A DNA stretch of 64,000 nucleotides from NCBI GenBank assembly GCA_963677085.2, contig CAXXFH010000003.1, positions 620,001 to 684,000 of the forward strand. Reading direction: 5' to 3'. A program made the position numbers and the translations under genes. Under the pieces are notes generated by a model. That model ran no database searches. It was given only the letters and a program-made list of their open reading frames with translations, and had not been told where the DNA came from. Shown piece by piece: positions 45,232 through 54,194 of this stretch (the first letter of the stretch is position 1; every line of letters starts with the position of its first letter). This stretch comes from G963677085 sp963677085. GTDB lineage: Bacteria > Planctomycetota > Planctomycetia > Pirellulales > Thermoguttaceae.

Positions 45232-46824
45232 ATGAGCACGGATGTCCCTTCTCTTCCGAACGACGTGGCGACCTTGAAGGAGCTTGCCTCGCAGCAACAC
45301 GCCACGATCATCGAGCTGCGGCGCGAGCTCGAACAACTAAGGCACTATACGGCCCAGTTGCTGCGAAGCCGCTACGGGCCGCGTGGCGAGAAGTGCGCCC
45401 CGAACCAGTTGGAGCTGTTCGACGGCGGCGACCTCGGGCAAGAAGTGCCCGAGCAAAGCGAGGCATGCGAAACGCCCGCCAGGGGACACGTGCGTCGGCG
45501 CGGCAAGCGGAAGCCATTGCCTGCGGATCTGCCGCGTGAACAAGTCGAACACGATCTGGCGGAAGACGAAAAGCCCTGTCCCTGCTGCGGGGAAGTTCGG
45601 CAGCGAATCGGCAGCGAAACGAGCGAGCAATGGGAGTTCGTGCCGGCGTCGCTGAAGGTGATCGAGCACATCCGCTACAAATACGCCTGCTGTCACTGCC
45701 AGGAGCACGTGTCAATCGCTCCGCCGCCGGCCAAGCCGATCCCCAAGAGCGCCGCCGGGCCCGGGCTGCTCAGTGCCTTGGTGGTGGGCAAGTGGTCCGA
45801 TCACCTCTCGCTGTATCGGCTGGAGGACGTGTTTTTTCGGCACGGCGCGGAAATCTCCCGGGGCACGCTCTGCCGCTGGGCGGCCGCCACCGCCGAGTTG
45901 CTTTCGCCCCTGTATGACCTGATGGTCGAACGGGTGCGATCCTCGCACGTGATTTGGACCGACGACACGCCGGTGAAGGTTCTCGATCCGGCATTGCCCC
46001 ACTGTCGCACGGGCCGGTTCTGGGTCTATTGCGGCGACGGGTGCAATCCGTACTCGATCTACGAGTACACGGCCAGCCGAAAACGCGACGGCCCGGTCAG
46101 GTTTCTGGAAAGCTATCGCGGTTATCTTCAGGCAGATGCGTTTTCCGGCTACGACGGGATCTATGCCGACGGCCAGGTACGGCAAGTGCTCTGCTGGGCG
46201 CATGCGCGGCGAAAATTCTTTGACGCCCAGACTTCCAAACCGGAGGAGGCGCAAGTGGCGTTGGCTTACGTGGGACGATTGTACCGCGTCGAACGCGAGG
46301 TGAAACAGCACACCGGACAATTCGACTTCGGCAACCCGGCCGATCGCGAGCGTTGGCACGCCCTGCGATGGAAAAGGCGTCGCGAAAGTTCACTGCCGAT
46401 CCTCGACCAGTTTCACGCGTGGCTCGAAGGGGCCCGGCATCGCGTGTTGCCGAAGAGTCCCATGGGCCAAGCAATCGGTTACGTGCTGCCGCGTTGGGAA
46501 GGCCTCAAGCGGTACTGCGAAGAGGGCGAACTGTCGATCGACAACAATCTGGCCGAACGAACGTTGCGAGCATGCGCGATCGGGCGGAAGAATTGGACCT
46601 TCCTGGGCAACGATCACGGCGGCCGGGTCGCGGCGATCCTCTACAGCTTCACGGCAAGCTGCAAAGCCAATCAGGCAGAGCCGTTCGCCTATCTCCGCGA
46701 CGTCATTCAACGGATGGCCGAGCTGCGCAACACCGAAGGCCATTCCCAGACCACCCTCACCTCGCTACTGCCCGACCTCTGGCTGAAGTCCAACCCCAAT
46801 GCCTACCGCCCCTGGTCCCGCTGA
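45232..46824 (+). CDS. tnpC: IS66 transposase TnpC (DDE)
   Basis: The 530-residue transposase has an N-terminal leucine-zipper-like coil (LKELASQQHATIIELRRELE), a zinc-binding motif (CPCCGEV and CCHCQEH), and the catalytic core with VIWTDDTPVKVLD (Asp), LQADAFSGYDGIY (Asp) and SIDNNLAERTLR (Glu). The C-terminal extension is normal for the family. No interruption is visible. It is unrelated to the short IS66 relic at 7195-7620 beyond family membership. Confidence 0.95.
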   Translation: MSTDVPSLPNDVATLKELASQQHATIIELRRELEQLRHYTAQLLRSRYGPRGEKCAPNQLELFDGGDLGQEVPEQSEACETPARGHVRRRGKRKPLPADLPREQVEHDLAEDEKPCPCCGEVRQRIGSETSEQWEFVPASLKVIEHIRYKYACCHCQEHVSIAPPPAKPIPKSAAGPGLLSALVVGKWSDHLSLYRLEDVFFRHGAEISRGTLCRWAAATAELLSPLYDLMVERVRSSHVIWTDDTPVKVLDPALPHCRTGRFWVYCGDGCNPYSIYEYTASRKRDGPVRFLESYRGYLQADAFSGYDGIYADGQVRQVLCWAHARRKFFDAQTSKPEEAQVALAYVGRLYRVEREVKQHTGQFDFGNPADRERWHALRWKRRRESSLPILDQFHAWLEGARHRVLPKSPMGQAIGYVLPRWEGLKRYCEEGELSIDNNLAERTLRACAIGRKNWTFLGNDHGGRVAAILYSFTASCKANQAEPFAYLRDVIQRMAELRNTEGHSQTTLTSLLPDLWLKSNPNAYRPWSR

Positions 46825-46903
46825 TCCCTCAGCCCCCTAAACCCCGCCGCGAAATCCAATGCGGTTTATGAAGCGGATACAGTTCAGGGCCTACTGCCGC
46901 CAA

Positions 46904-47326
46904 TCACCACCAGGCATGATAGCCACTGGGTATGGTCCCGGGATAATACGGATAGGGCAGGGGGTAGTTAGGATAATCCCAGGGATACGGATCGAGGACG
47001 TGATAGGGGTAGGTGCCGTCGAGGTCGCGATCGAAGCCGAGGTACATGCCGTAGGGTTGCGGCCCGTTGGGCGAAAAGTATTGGTCGTAGGGAATTCGGT
47101 CGTCGGGTTTCTTCTTGGCGTATTGGTCGACGCGCTGCCCTGTCTTCGGGCTTTGGCTGTACGGCCCGGCATCAAAAATCCAGTCTTTCTGGTCGCCCTG
47201 CTTCTGGACGCCCTGATTTTGTTCGTCGGGCTTCTGATCGCCCTGCTTCTGATCGTCGGCCCGCACCGGGCCTGTAGTGACAAAGCACCCAACGACAATT
47301 GCTGTCAACAAGCCGTAGCGGAACAT
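46904..47326 (-). CDS. Small exported protein, Gln/Asp/Lys- and Tyr/Pro-rich, unknown function
   Basis: I do not recognise this 140-residue product. It has a signal peptide (FRYGLLTAIVVGCFVTTGPVRA). A low-complexity repeat of QKQGDQK-type units follows (about residues 25-46), then a Tyr/Pro-rich tail (YPYHVLDPYPWDYPNYPLPY). ATG 47326 follows GGGGAGAG. The tail resembles cell-surface or stalk-type structural proteins in composition only. The IS66 insertion ends 24 bp after its stop codon. Confidence 0.65.
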   Translation of the reverse strand: MFRYGLLTAIVVGCFVTTGPVRADDQKQGDQKPDEQNQGVQKQGDQKDWIFDAGPYSQSPKTGQRVDQYAKKKPDDRIPYDQYFSPNGPQPYGMYLGFDRDLDGTYPYHVLDPYPWDYPNYPLPYPYYPGTIPSGYHAWW

Positions 47327-47502
47327 GCCTAACTCTCCCCATCTCAGTTGAACCAAACCGGTACAATCGACACTACGGGAAGTATAGGTCATGATTTACG
47401 GGGGTGCGGGAACAATTCCCCAACGGCCGAACGCCCAATCCTCTTGTCTGCTCACGCCTTACGTCAGCCGTGGAAAAGCATCCCGCAATACCACAGGGCG
47501 AC

Positions 47503-47540
47503 ATGACCACGCTTGTGTGGCCATGCCGCCTGCTACACTT
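47503..47540 (+). repeat. GGGTGCCATG-type hairpin repeat, diverged copy
   Basis: CATGACCACGCTTGTGTGGC followed by CATGCCGCC resembles the palindromic repeat in the 28623-28703 region. It lies in the gap between two leftward genes. Confidence 0.5.
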
Positions 47541-47558
47541 GCTAGAAATTCGCGCAAT

Positions 47559-48461
47559 CTAGAAGCTGTCGACTTCGACATAGGCTTCGATCAACGCCTT
47601 TTCGCCTTCGACTCCCGGCTGGGAGTTGCCGTGTTCCATACCGACGATTCCCTGGTAGCCGCGGTCAAAAATATGCTTGAAGACGTTTTTGAAGTTAATC
47701 TCGCCGGTGGTGGGCTCCTTGCGACCGGGATTGTCGCCCACCTGGAAATAGGCGATTTCGCTCCAAGCCTTATCCATGTTGGGAATCAGGTTGCCTTCCT
47801 GGATCTGCTGGTGGTAGAGGTCGTCGAGGATCTTACACGACGGGCTGCCCACGGCTTTGCAGATCAGGTATGCCTGCGGAATCTTGTGCAGGAATAGTTC
47901 GGGGTGATTGGCAAAGTGGTTCAGTGGTTCGAGTACCATCACCAAGCCCGAGGGCTCGCAGATTTCGGCGCAACGCTTCAAACCCTCAACGACGTTTTGC
48001 GTTTGGTAGGCGAGTTCGAGGCGATGGTCGAAGATGCCCGGCACCACGGTACACCATTTGGCATTGACGCGTTTGGCCACCTCGACCGAGTCACGAATGT
48101 CTTGTAGGGCTTTATCCAGAAGGTCTTTGTTGCCGGAGGCGAACGTTGCTTTGCCAAAGTCGCCCGTGGCAACGAACACCCCCATTTCCATACCCAAATC
48201 AGACATCGTCTTGGCGATTTTTTCTTGCAGCTCGACGGGTCGACCCTTCATGCCGTTGTCTTCCCAAGCCCGAAATCCCACGTCGGCAGCAAATTTCAGT
48301 TGGTCGATCGGATCGTTGCCGGCGCTATGCCGAAACATACCGAAATGCGGGGCATATTTGAGCTTGAACTTATGCTTCGGCTCTTCAGCAGCATAGCTTG
48401 TTCGGGCGACGGTCGCGGCACCAGCAGCCAGCGAACCTGCAAGGAATGATCGTCGGTCCAT
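47559..48461 (-). CDS. Tat-exported sugar isomerase/epimerase-like TIM-barrel protein (hydroxypyruvate-isomerase type)
   Basis: The 300-residue protein has a twin-arginine signal (MDRRSFLAGSLAAGAATVAR) and a xylose-isomerase-like TIM barrel. The metal-site signatures are LVMVLEPLNHFANHPELFL (Glu), CKILDDLYHQQIQEGNL (Asp and His) and GIVGMEHGNSQPG (Glu). Relatives isomerise hydroxypyruvate, keto-sugars or inosose; export makes a role in periplasmic sugar processing likely. ATG 48461 follows AGGAGT. It is similar in type, not in sequence detail, to the TIM domain of the fusion at 23979. The specific reaction is unknown. Confidence 0.88.
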   Translation of the reverse strand: MDRRSFLAGSLAAGAATVARTSYAAEEPKHKFKLKYAPHFGMFRHSAGNDPIDQLKFAADVGFRAWEDNGMKGRPVELQEKIAKTMSDLGMEMGVFVATGDFGKATFASGNKDLLDKALQDIRDSVEVAKRVNAKWCTVVPGIFDHRLELAYQTQNVVEGLKRCAEICEPSGLVMVLEPLNHFANHPELFLHKIPQAYLICKAVGSPSCKILDDLYHQQIQEGNLIPNMDKAWSEIAYFQVGDNPGRKEPTTGEINFKNVFKHIFDRGYQGIVGMEHGNSQPGVEGEKALIEAYVEVDSF

Positions 48462-48870
48462 AGCAGTCCTACTCCTGCGATCAAGGAAACATACGCAACC
48501 AAAAACAAAACCGCGGGGATGATCCCCCTCTTTCTACTGGCGAAAGTCTACGCCGCTTCGCCAGGGAAGACAACCCACCGCAGACGGCCTGCGGTCGGAG
48601 GAGCCGCTGACGGGAAAGATTTCGGCGGGTTGAGCGGGATGGAAATGGCCTGTAGGGCGAGGGGCCAATAGTCCTATACGAAACGGATATCGCGGAGCGA
48701 AACGAACGCAAGGAGAAATTCTATCGAGCCTCAGCTTGATTGCGGGACGGGTTGTTTTTCCCGTCCCAGGGGGTACAACCCCTGGGCTTTGCGTCGTTAC
48801 ATGATCAACCGAAGAGTCAATCATGAGTGAAACATGAACGCCGAGGGCACACGTCCTTTCCACTACCCAT
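48462..48870. other. Intergenic region with hairpins
   Basis: No gene is seen. GGGACGGG-TTGTTTTT-CCCGTCCC (about 48746-48769), followed at once by CCAGGGGGTACAACCCCTGG, forms two hairpins. A related pair without the first perfect stem occurs at about 63180-63235 (CAGGGGTTGCAACCCCTG). These look like members of another short repeat family or terminators. Confidence 0.55.
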
Positions 48871-49974
48871 TCATTTCGAGCGTGCCGCCCACCGTTGCCG
48901 CCCGTAGCGTACGGCCTCGACCAGCAGGGTAATCACCGTAAGCGGAATGACGATTCCCACCATGATGACCTTGAAGGTGCGCATTCCTTCGTAGTGAATG
49001 GCGGTGAAGATCAGGTAGAGATTGTAGGCTACATAATAGCCGAGAAAGAGGGCCCCTTCCCAACGTGCAATGAGGTGGCCGGTGAAGAAGATCGGCAGAC
49101 AGGCGACTGCCACGGCAATCATCACGGGAATGTCGAACTGCAGGGCCGTCTGCGAAACGGTAACCCCCTCGGACGACACCAGACCGCTGAATCCCAGCAC
49201 ACAGAGAATGTTCATGATGTTGCTGCCCACGACATTGCCCACGGCGATGTCGCGTTCGCCTCGGGCGCTGGCCAACACCGAGGTGGCCACCTCGGGCAAC
49301 GAGGTTCCCAAGGCGACGATTGTCAGCCCGATCATCAACTCGCCAACTCCCAACAGTCGGGCAATGGTAACCGCCCCGTTCACCAGCCAATGCGCGCCAA
49401 GCGTGAGCAGCACCAGGCCAGCTACAACCAAACCAACCTGTATCCACACCGTCGCAATCGAAACGGCCGGGACCTTGGGAGCCTGCTTTTCATACTCTTC
49501 GATCACTTCGCGGCTCTCGCGACGGCCCTGCTGGATCGACCACACGGTGTAGATCGCCAGGGCAAGTACTAGCAACAGACCGTCGACCCGGCCGATGTGA
49601 CCGTTCCAGCCCATCACCAGCACGGCGACCGAGGAGGCCACCATGATCGGCACATCGAGCCAAACCATGCGGGAAGCAACGACTAACGGTGCCACGAGAG
49701 CGGAAACGCCGAGCACCAACAATACGTTGCATATACAGCTCCCCACGACATTGCCCACGGCCAGGTCAGACTCGCCGGCGGCGGTTGCCTGAACGGTAAC
49801 CGCCAGTTCCGGGGCACTGGTTCCAAAGGCGACCACCGTTAGACCAATGACCAACGGCGAGATTTTCAGAACGGCCGCCAGGGCAGACGCTCCACGCACC
49901 AAGAACTCCCCACCGCCAAGCAGGGTGACCAGACCAACGACCAAAAGCAGGCTGGGAACGAGAAACTCAGTCAA
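48871..49974 (-). CDS. Na+/Ca2+ exchanger-family antiporter (CaCA, YrbG-like)
   Basis: A membrane protein of about 367 residues with the two inverted alpha repeats of the family: VIGLTVVAFGTSAPELAVTV in the first half and MIGLTIVALGTSLPEVATSV in the second, each with the ion-binding Glu, plus AVGNVVGSCICNVLLVLG and AVGNVVGSNIMNILCVLG. Ten membrane helices are expected. It probably exchanges Ca2+ for Na+ or H+. The frame is open to 50046, but the extra 24 residues are Pro/Arg-rich and the TTG at 49974 begins just before the first helix. The start is uncertain. It follows the reductase gene at 50142 in the same direction. Confidence 0.92.
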   Translation of the reverse strand: MTEFLVPSLLLVVGLVTLLGGGEFLVRGASALAAVLKISPLVIGLTVVAFGTSAPELAVTVQATAAGESDLAVGNVVGSCICNVLLVLGVSALVAPLVVASRMVWLDVPIMVASSVAVLVMGWNGHIGRVDGLLLVLALAIYTVWSIQQGRRESREVIEEYEKQAPKVPAVSIATVWIQVGLVVAGLVLLTLGAHWLVNGAVTIARLLGVGELMIGLTIVALGTSLPEVATSVLASARGERDIAVGNVVGSNIMNILCVLGFSGLVSSEGVTVSQTALQFDIPVMIAVAVACLPIFFTGHLIARWEGALFLGYYVAYNLYLIFTAIHYEGMRTFKVIMVGIVIPLTVITLLVEAVRYGRQRWAARSK

Positions 49975-50141
49975 GGGGAAACAGTCCGGGGCAGGGGGAG
50001 GTTTCTCTCGTTCCCAAGCTCCGGCTTGAGAACCCGTGTTGACCAAATGGATGAACGGATAGCATTTCTACCGCCCAGCGTAACGCGGCGAGCAGAAAAC
50101 GCAAGGGCATCGAAGGCCCTTGCGGCAGCGGAACCGATCTA

Positions 50142-51257
50142 CTACGGCAGAAGAATGCCGTCGAGCAACTCCGGATCGCGGCCGAATCGCTGGCGGAACT
50201 CGTCGCGAGTAGGGGCCAGACGGGTTTGCAGTTTGGTCGCGTGATGCAGGGCGATGTCGGCCAGACGATGATCCAGAAACGGGTTGCGGAAACGCTCCAG
50301 CACGTCGCGAGCAAAGGCCTCCGGCCGGTCTACCCGACCCTCCAGCGTCGGCGCAATCTCGTCGAACAGCAGCCGCTCAAGCCACGGGCCGACGACCGAA
50401 TCGAGCACGGCATCGCGCACCAAGGCTAAGCCGCGCGGCATCGCCTTGGCGACCAGCGCCGTGTGGGCTCCGTTGAGAATCCGCACCTTGCGGAGACTGT
50501 ACGCTGCAACGTCGTCGACCAACTGCACGGCCGGATGCTCGGCAAGCCCAGGCAAGTCGGGCGCTGCTTCGATCGCCCAAAAGGCGTAGGGCTCGGCCAC
50601 CGCATAGAGCGGATCGCGGGCGGCCATCGGATCGTCGATCGGCGCCGCGGCCACGATTCGATCGACCAATGTGTTGTGCCAACGACACTCCGCTTGGAAC
50701 CATTGCCGTCGGTCGTCGTCGAGCTCCCAACGCCGGGCTTGTTCGACAACCAACTCGCGCAGCCGCGTGGCGTTGTTGTCAAGCAATTCGCATGGCAGGA
50801 TGGCTAAGCCCCCCAGCCCCGCTTCGTACCGTGCCATCAACACCTGCAACAGCTTGGCCGGAAACGACCGCGGCGGTGAGTCTGTCGGCCGATCGTTGTC
50901 TTCCAGAACGAAACCAGCTTCCGTGGTATTGGAAACGACCGCCCGAAGCGAGGGCGTTCGGGCGAACTGCAATACCGATGTCCACTGGCTACTGGCCGCC
51001 AGCGATTCGGAAACCGAGGACACCTCGTGTTGTTCGTCCACTCGGCGGCCACCGCGCAATCCCCGCACGGCCACATGGAAACGGCCCTGCTGGGCGGAAA
51101 ACCACGCTGCTCGGTCGCTTCCCGTCGACTGTACAACCACAATGCGCCCAACCGGCCGGTCAGCGCGATTACACTGGTCGACAAACAGATCGACGAAGCA
51201 CCGCAGGAACTTGCCGGTGCCGAATTGCAGGATGGTCTCGGGAAGGGAAGACGTCAT
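50142..51257 (-). CDS. uxaB: Tagaturonate reductase-like dehydrogenase (mannitol dehydrogenase family), short form
   Basis: Family features are ILQFGTGKFLRCFVDLFVDQ at the N-terminus, VVSNTTEAGFVL, ILPCELLDNNATRLRELVVE, and the catalytic block RKVRILNGAHTALV (Lys, Asn, His). UxaB reduces tagaturonate to altronate with NADH in galacturonate breakdown. At 371 residues it is about 110 shorter than E. coli UxaB, ending soon after NPFLDHRLADIALHHATKLQ, so the C-terminal domain is reduced. No other uronate gene is nearby, so the name is by family only. It starts 15 bp after the flavodoxin-like gene, probably one transcript. Confidence 0.8.
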   Translation of the reverse strand: MTSSLPETILQFGTGKFLRCFVDLFVDQCNRADRPVGRIVVVQSTGSDRAAWFSAQQGRFHVAVRGLRGGRRVDEQHEVSSVSESLAASSQWTSVLQFARTPSLRAVVSNTTEAGFVLEDNDRPTDSPPRSFPAKLLQVLMARYEAGLGGLAILPCELLDNNATRLRELVVEQARRWELDDDRRQWFQAECRWHNTLVDRIVAAAPIDDPMAARDPLYAVAEPYAFWAIEAAPDLPGLAEHPAVQLVDDVAAYSLRKVRILNGAHTALVAKAMPRGLALVRDAVLDSVVGPWLERLLFDEIAPTLEGRVDRPEAFARDVLERFRNPFLDHRLADIALHHATKLQTRLAPTRDEFRQRFGRDPELLDGILLP

Positions 51258-51272
51258 GTGCGCTGGCAGAGT

Positions 51273-51848
51273 TCAGTCGGCCAGTTTTTTCAGCAGCCAA
51301 GCCATATTGCCGGCCAGGTTGCGGATGGTTTGCATCCCTTCCTCGTCGCTGGTGACTTCTCCCTTTTCACGTCCGAAAGCCACGTTCCAGTAGGTCGCCC
51401 CGGGCACGATCATTTCGCTGAGCAGAAAGAAATAGTTCAACTGGGCGAAGGTGAAGTTCTGTCCGGCCCGGCGTGCCACGGTAATGGCAGCTCCCACCTT
51501 GTGACGCAGAAAATTTCCGTTCCGTCGGGAGATGTAACCTACGCGATCCAACATGGCCATCGTCTCTGGCGTGGCCGAGCCGAAATAGACGGGCGAGCCC
51601 ACCAAAATGCCGTCGGCTTCGATGAATTTTTCAACAATTCCCTCGAACGCGGGATCGTCGATCACACAGCGAGGCCCGTCGGTCTTGCCACAGCCACCAC
51701 ACCCGGTACACGGCTTGACTGGCCGCCCGGCCAGCGAAAGAAATTCCGTCTCGATTCCTTGCTCGGCCAGCACATCCAGGGCCGTGCGTATTGCGATTTC
51801 CGTGTTTCCCTGCGGGCGAGGACTGCCTGAGATGCCAAGTACCTTCAT
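51273..51848 (-). CDS. Flavodoxin-like NAD(P)H-dependent FMN reductase, iron-sulfur flavoprotein type
   Basis: The 191-residue protein begins KVLGISGSPRPQGNTEIA, the FMN phosphate-binding loop of flavodoxin-like reductases. It has a cysteine cluster CTGCGGCGKTDGPRC around residue 50, as in iron-sulfur flavoproteins and related multimeric reductases, then ADGILVGSPVYFGSATPE. It probably reduces small acceptors or quinones with a bound FMN. ATG 51848 follows GGAAGGAA. It leads a unit with the uxaB-like gene. Physiological partner unknown. Confidence 0.88.
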   Translation of the reverse strand: MKVLGISGSPRPQGNTEIAIRTALDVLAEQGIETEFLSLAGRPVKPCTGCGGCGKTDGPRCVIDDPAFEGIVEKFIEADGILVGSPVYFGSATPETMAMLDRVGYISRRNGNFLRHKVGAAITVARRAGQNFTFAQLNYFFLLSEMIVPGATYWNVAFGREKGEVTSDEEGMQTIRNLAGNMAWLLKKLAD

Positions 51849-52043
51849 GATGCGATTCCTTCCAGCTTGTGCCATGTGGGTTGTTATCTGGCCGCGACGA
51901 CTGTTTCGTAACAGGCACAACTATAATGGCATATCGTGAGAACGACCTCAAGCACCGGGAGGGCGTGGGTGGCTTGCCCACCCTTGCCGAATCGGGGGTA
52001 GATGAGCTGCCCTGCCGCCCAAAAAGTCGAAGTAGTCAAGCCA

Positions 52044-52676
52044 CTAAACCAGCGATTGGCGCACCGCCCAAACGGCCGCTTGCGTACGGTCGTCGACCCC
52101 GACTTTTCGGAGGATATGCTGCACGTGTTCCTTGACCGTCTCGTAGCTGATTCCCAACCGTTCGGCAATCCGGCGGTTGGTGAGCCCCTCGGTCATCCCG
52201 GCCAGGACTTCGAGTTCGCGGGGGGTTAAGGGAGCCTCGGCATCGGCAATCACATTTGGCACCGTCGTTGCTCCGATCACACGCCGCAACTGAGTCCGGT
52301 TCCAGAGGAGCTCGCCGTTGACGACCGATTGGATGGCCTCAACAAGCCCCACGCGATCAATCGCTTTGACCACCAGCCCAGCGGCTCCTTCGGCGTGTGC
52401 CCGAGCGTGGTGAGCCGCATTATCCTGGTTGGCCAAGATGATTACTGGTAAGGTGGGAAACTTCAAACGAATCTGCCGCAGCACGACAACGCCATCTTCG
52501 CTGGGCCAGTCGACCGTCAGCAAAACGACATCGGGCGATACCGTCTCAAGCAGCTCGCAAGTTTGGGTACCACTACACGCTTCAGCAACAACCTCAATCT
52601 GGGTACCAGAAAGAAAACATTTCAAACCCGCACGTGCGATCTCTTGGTTGTCCGCAATCAACAGTCGAATACTCAT
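52044..52676 (-). CDS. NarL/LuxR-type response regulator with altered receiver site
   Basis: The 210-residue protein has an N-terminal receiver-like domain and a C-terminal LuxR helix-turn-helix (LTPRELEVLAGMTEGLTNRR, AERLGISYETVKEHVQHIL). In the receiver, the expected phosphoacceptor Asp is Thr54 in DVVLLTVDWPSEDG, with Asp56 two positions on. The second acidic position reads ADNQ instead of ADD. The conserved Lys (GLVVKA) is kept. Normal phosphorylation at the usual site is thus unlikely; the domain may be phosphorylation-independent. No histidine kinase gene is adjacent. Confidence 0.9.
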   Translation of the reverse strand: MSIRLLIADNQEIARAGLKCFLSGTQIEVVAEACSGTQTCELLETVSPDVVLLTVDWPSEDGVVVLRQIRLKFPTLPVIILANQDNAAHHARAHAEGAAGLVVKAIDRVGLVEAIQSVVNGELLWNRTQLRRVIGATTVPNVIADAEAPLTPRELEVLAGMTEGLTNRRIAERLGISYETVKEHVQHILRKVGVDDRTQAAVWAVRQSLV

Positions 52677-52889
52677 CTAGGACTCCTAGGTTATCTTCAA
52701 TCGGGGGGTAGCCGATAAAAATAGCACGTGGCCGCCTGGAGGTCAAGGAACCCATCCTTTGGGTACGAAAAATAAACCCCTGAGGACTGAACGACTGGCC
52801 CCGTTGAACAGATTGAATTAGACTAACGGTTTGTGGTTACAACACTTACATCTACGAGACCAACCACCACCTCCAAGGAGGCAATTTCT

Positions 52890-54194
52890 ATGTACCGGTT
52901 CCTTCGAGGCGACATCACCCCGCTGCTTGAGGGCATGCTGTTTGCGCGAGAGAGGTCGAAGGATTCGATGCCTGGAGGAAATCACGAAAATCGAGACAAC
53001 GCCAACGGTACCGAGCCCGATGCCGAAACCGATGCCGCGGCCGACGCCTGGGACGATCCACCGTCGGACGCGTCCGATAAGGAAACGCTCTCGCTGCAGC
53101 CAGAGCAGGGACAACGTTCGTCTCTTGGGCGACTTACCAAAGCCCTCGTGGCGCTCGTTGTCTTCCTGGTCGCACTGATCCTGGTGACAGAAGTGGCACA
53201 TGTCCTTCGGGAAATGGGCTTGGCCGACAATCTCCGCGAAGCCTTTTTCGGAAAGCCCACGCCTACCGCTCCCGAAACGCTTGAAGATTGGATCGAGCAA
53301 GCAGAGAACGGCGACACAGCAGCCAAACGCGAGGAGGCTGCCAAGGAAATTCTGCGACGCGGGCTTGAAGCCGTCGTCGCAACCCTGGATGCCACGACCG
53401 AGTTGTCGGACGACGCCATGCTCCACAGTGAACCGGTCGCCTGTGCATTGGCCGCTCAGGGGCCCGACGTTGTTGCCGCACTGACCACGGCCCTCAACTC
53501 CAAAAAGGAAAATGTACGTGTCGCCGCGACAATCGTTTTGGGAAAGCTGGGCCCCGACGCCCTCGAGGCTGTACCGTCGCTGACGAAGGCCGTGTCAGAC
53601 GAAAACCGCTGGATACGATGGTACACGGCCGATACCTTGGGAAGCATCGGCCCCGGCGCGGCTCCGGCGGTTGCCGAACTGATACCTTTGATTGAGCACA
53701 ACGATCGTTTTACGCGACGGCGGGTCATCGCCGCACTGGCACGTATTGGGCCAGCCGCCAAAGATGCTGCTGCACCACTGAAACGTGTGATCGAGAACGA
53801 CCCAGACCGAGAGGTACGCAAGGCCGCGACCACGGCGTTGTACCAAGTGAATCTCGAAGAGATCGTTGCTGAAGCCGAGAAACAAGCAGACGAAGAACTT
53901 CGTCAATTGATGCGCCAGGTTCGCGAGGGCGACGAATACGAGAGCGTGACGGCCACCGGAACGCTCGACAAGATGGGCCCGGTTTCCGTCACCGCCATTC
54001 CCACCATGGCCATGGCCCTGCGGCGCGACAACAAGTGGATTCGCGTGGCCGCCATCGAATTTCTGGGTAACAAAGGAAACCAATCGCGCGAGGTAGTGCC
54101 CGCCCTGGAACAGCTAACCCAAGACAAGGCCCCCGAGGTTCGCGAAGCGGCCAAAAAGGCATTGCAGCAGATTCTCGGCAAGTGGTCCGACTGA
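52890..54194 (+). CDS. Membrane-anchored HEAT-repeat protein
   Basis: The 434-residue protein has an acidic N-terminal region of about 80 residues (low complexity, Asp/Ala-rich), one membrane helix at about 83-103 (TKALVALVVFLVALILVTEV), and then HEAT or PBS-lyase-type repeats (VRVAATIVLGKLGPDALEAV, IRWYTADTLGSIGPGAAPAV, IRVAAIEFLGNKGNQSREVV). ATG 52890 follows AGGAGG and is clearly better than the start at 52833. The topology is probably N-in with repeats outside. The role is unknown; such repeats mediate protein contacts. Confidence 0.88.
   Translation: MYRFLRGDITPLLEGMLFARERSKDSMPGGNHENRDNANGTEPDAETDAAADAWDDPPSDASDKETLSLQPEQGQRSSLGRLTKALVALVVFLVALILVTEVAHVLREMGLADNLREAFFGKPTPTAPETLEDWIEQAENGDTAAKREEAAKEILRRGLEAVVATLDATTELSDDAMLHSEPVACALAAQGPDVVAALTTALNSKKENVRVAATIVLGKLGPDALEAVPSLTKAVSDENRWIRWYTADTLGSIGPGAAPAVAELIPLIEHNDRFTRRRVIAALARIGPAAKDAAAPLKRVIENDPDREVRKAATTALYQVNLEEIVAEAEKQADEELRQLMRQVREGDEYESVTATGTLDKMGPVSVTAIPTMAMALRRDNKWIRVAAIEFLGNKGNQSREVVPALEQLTQDKAPEVREAAKKALQQILGKWSD

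Larger units (their letters stand above)
44340..46880 (+). mobile_element. IS66-family insertion sequence, complete
   Basis: The 2541-bp element has imperfect inverted repeats beginning GTATCCG at both ends and sharing AAACCGCAT. A perfect 8-bp target duplication AGTTCAGG flanks it (44332-44339 and 46881-46888), the length expected for IS66. It carries the full tnpA-tnpB-tnpC set without interruptions, so it looks recent and possibly active. Confidence 0.93.
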
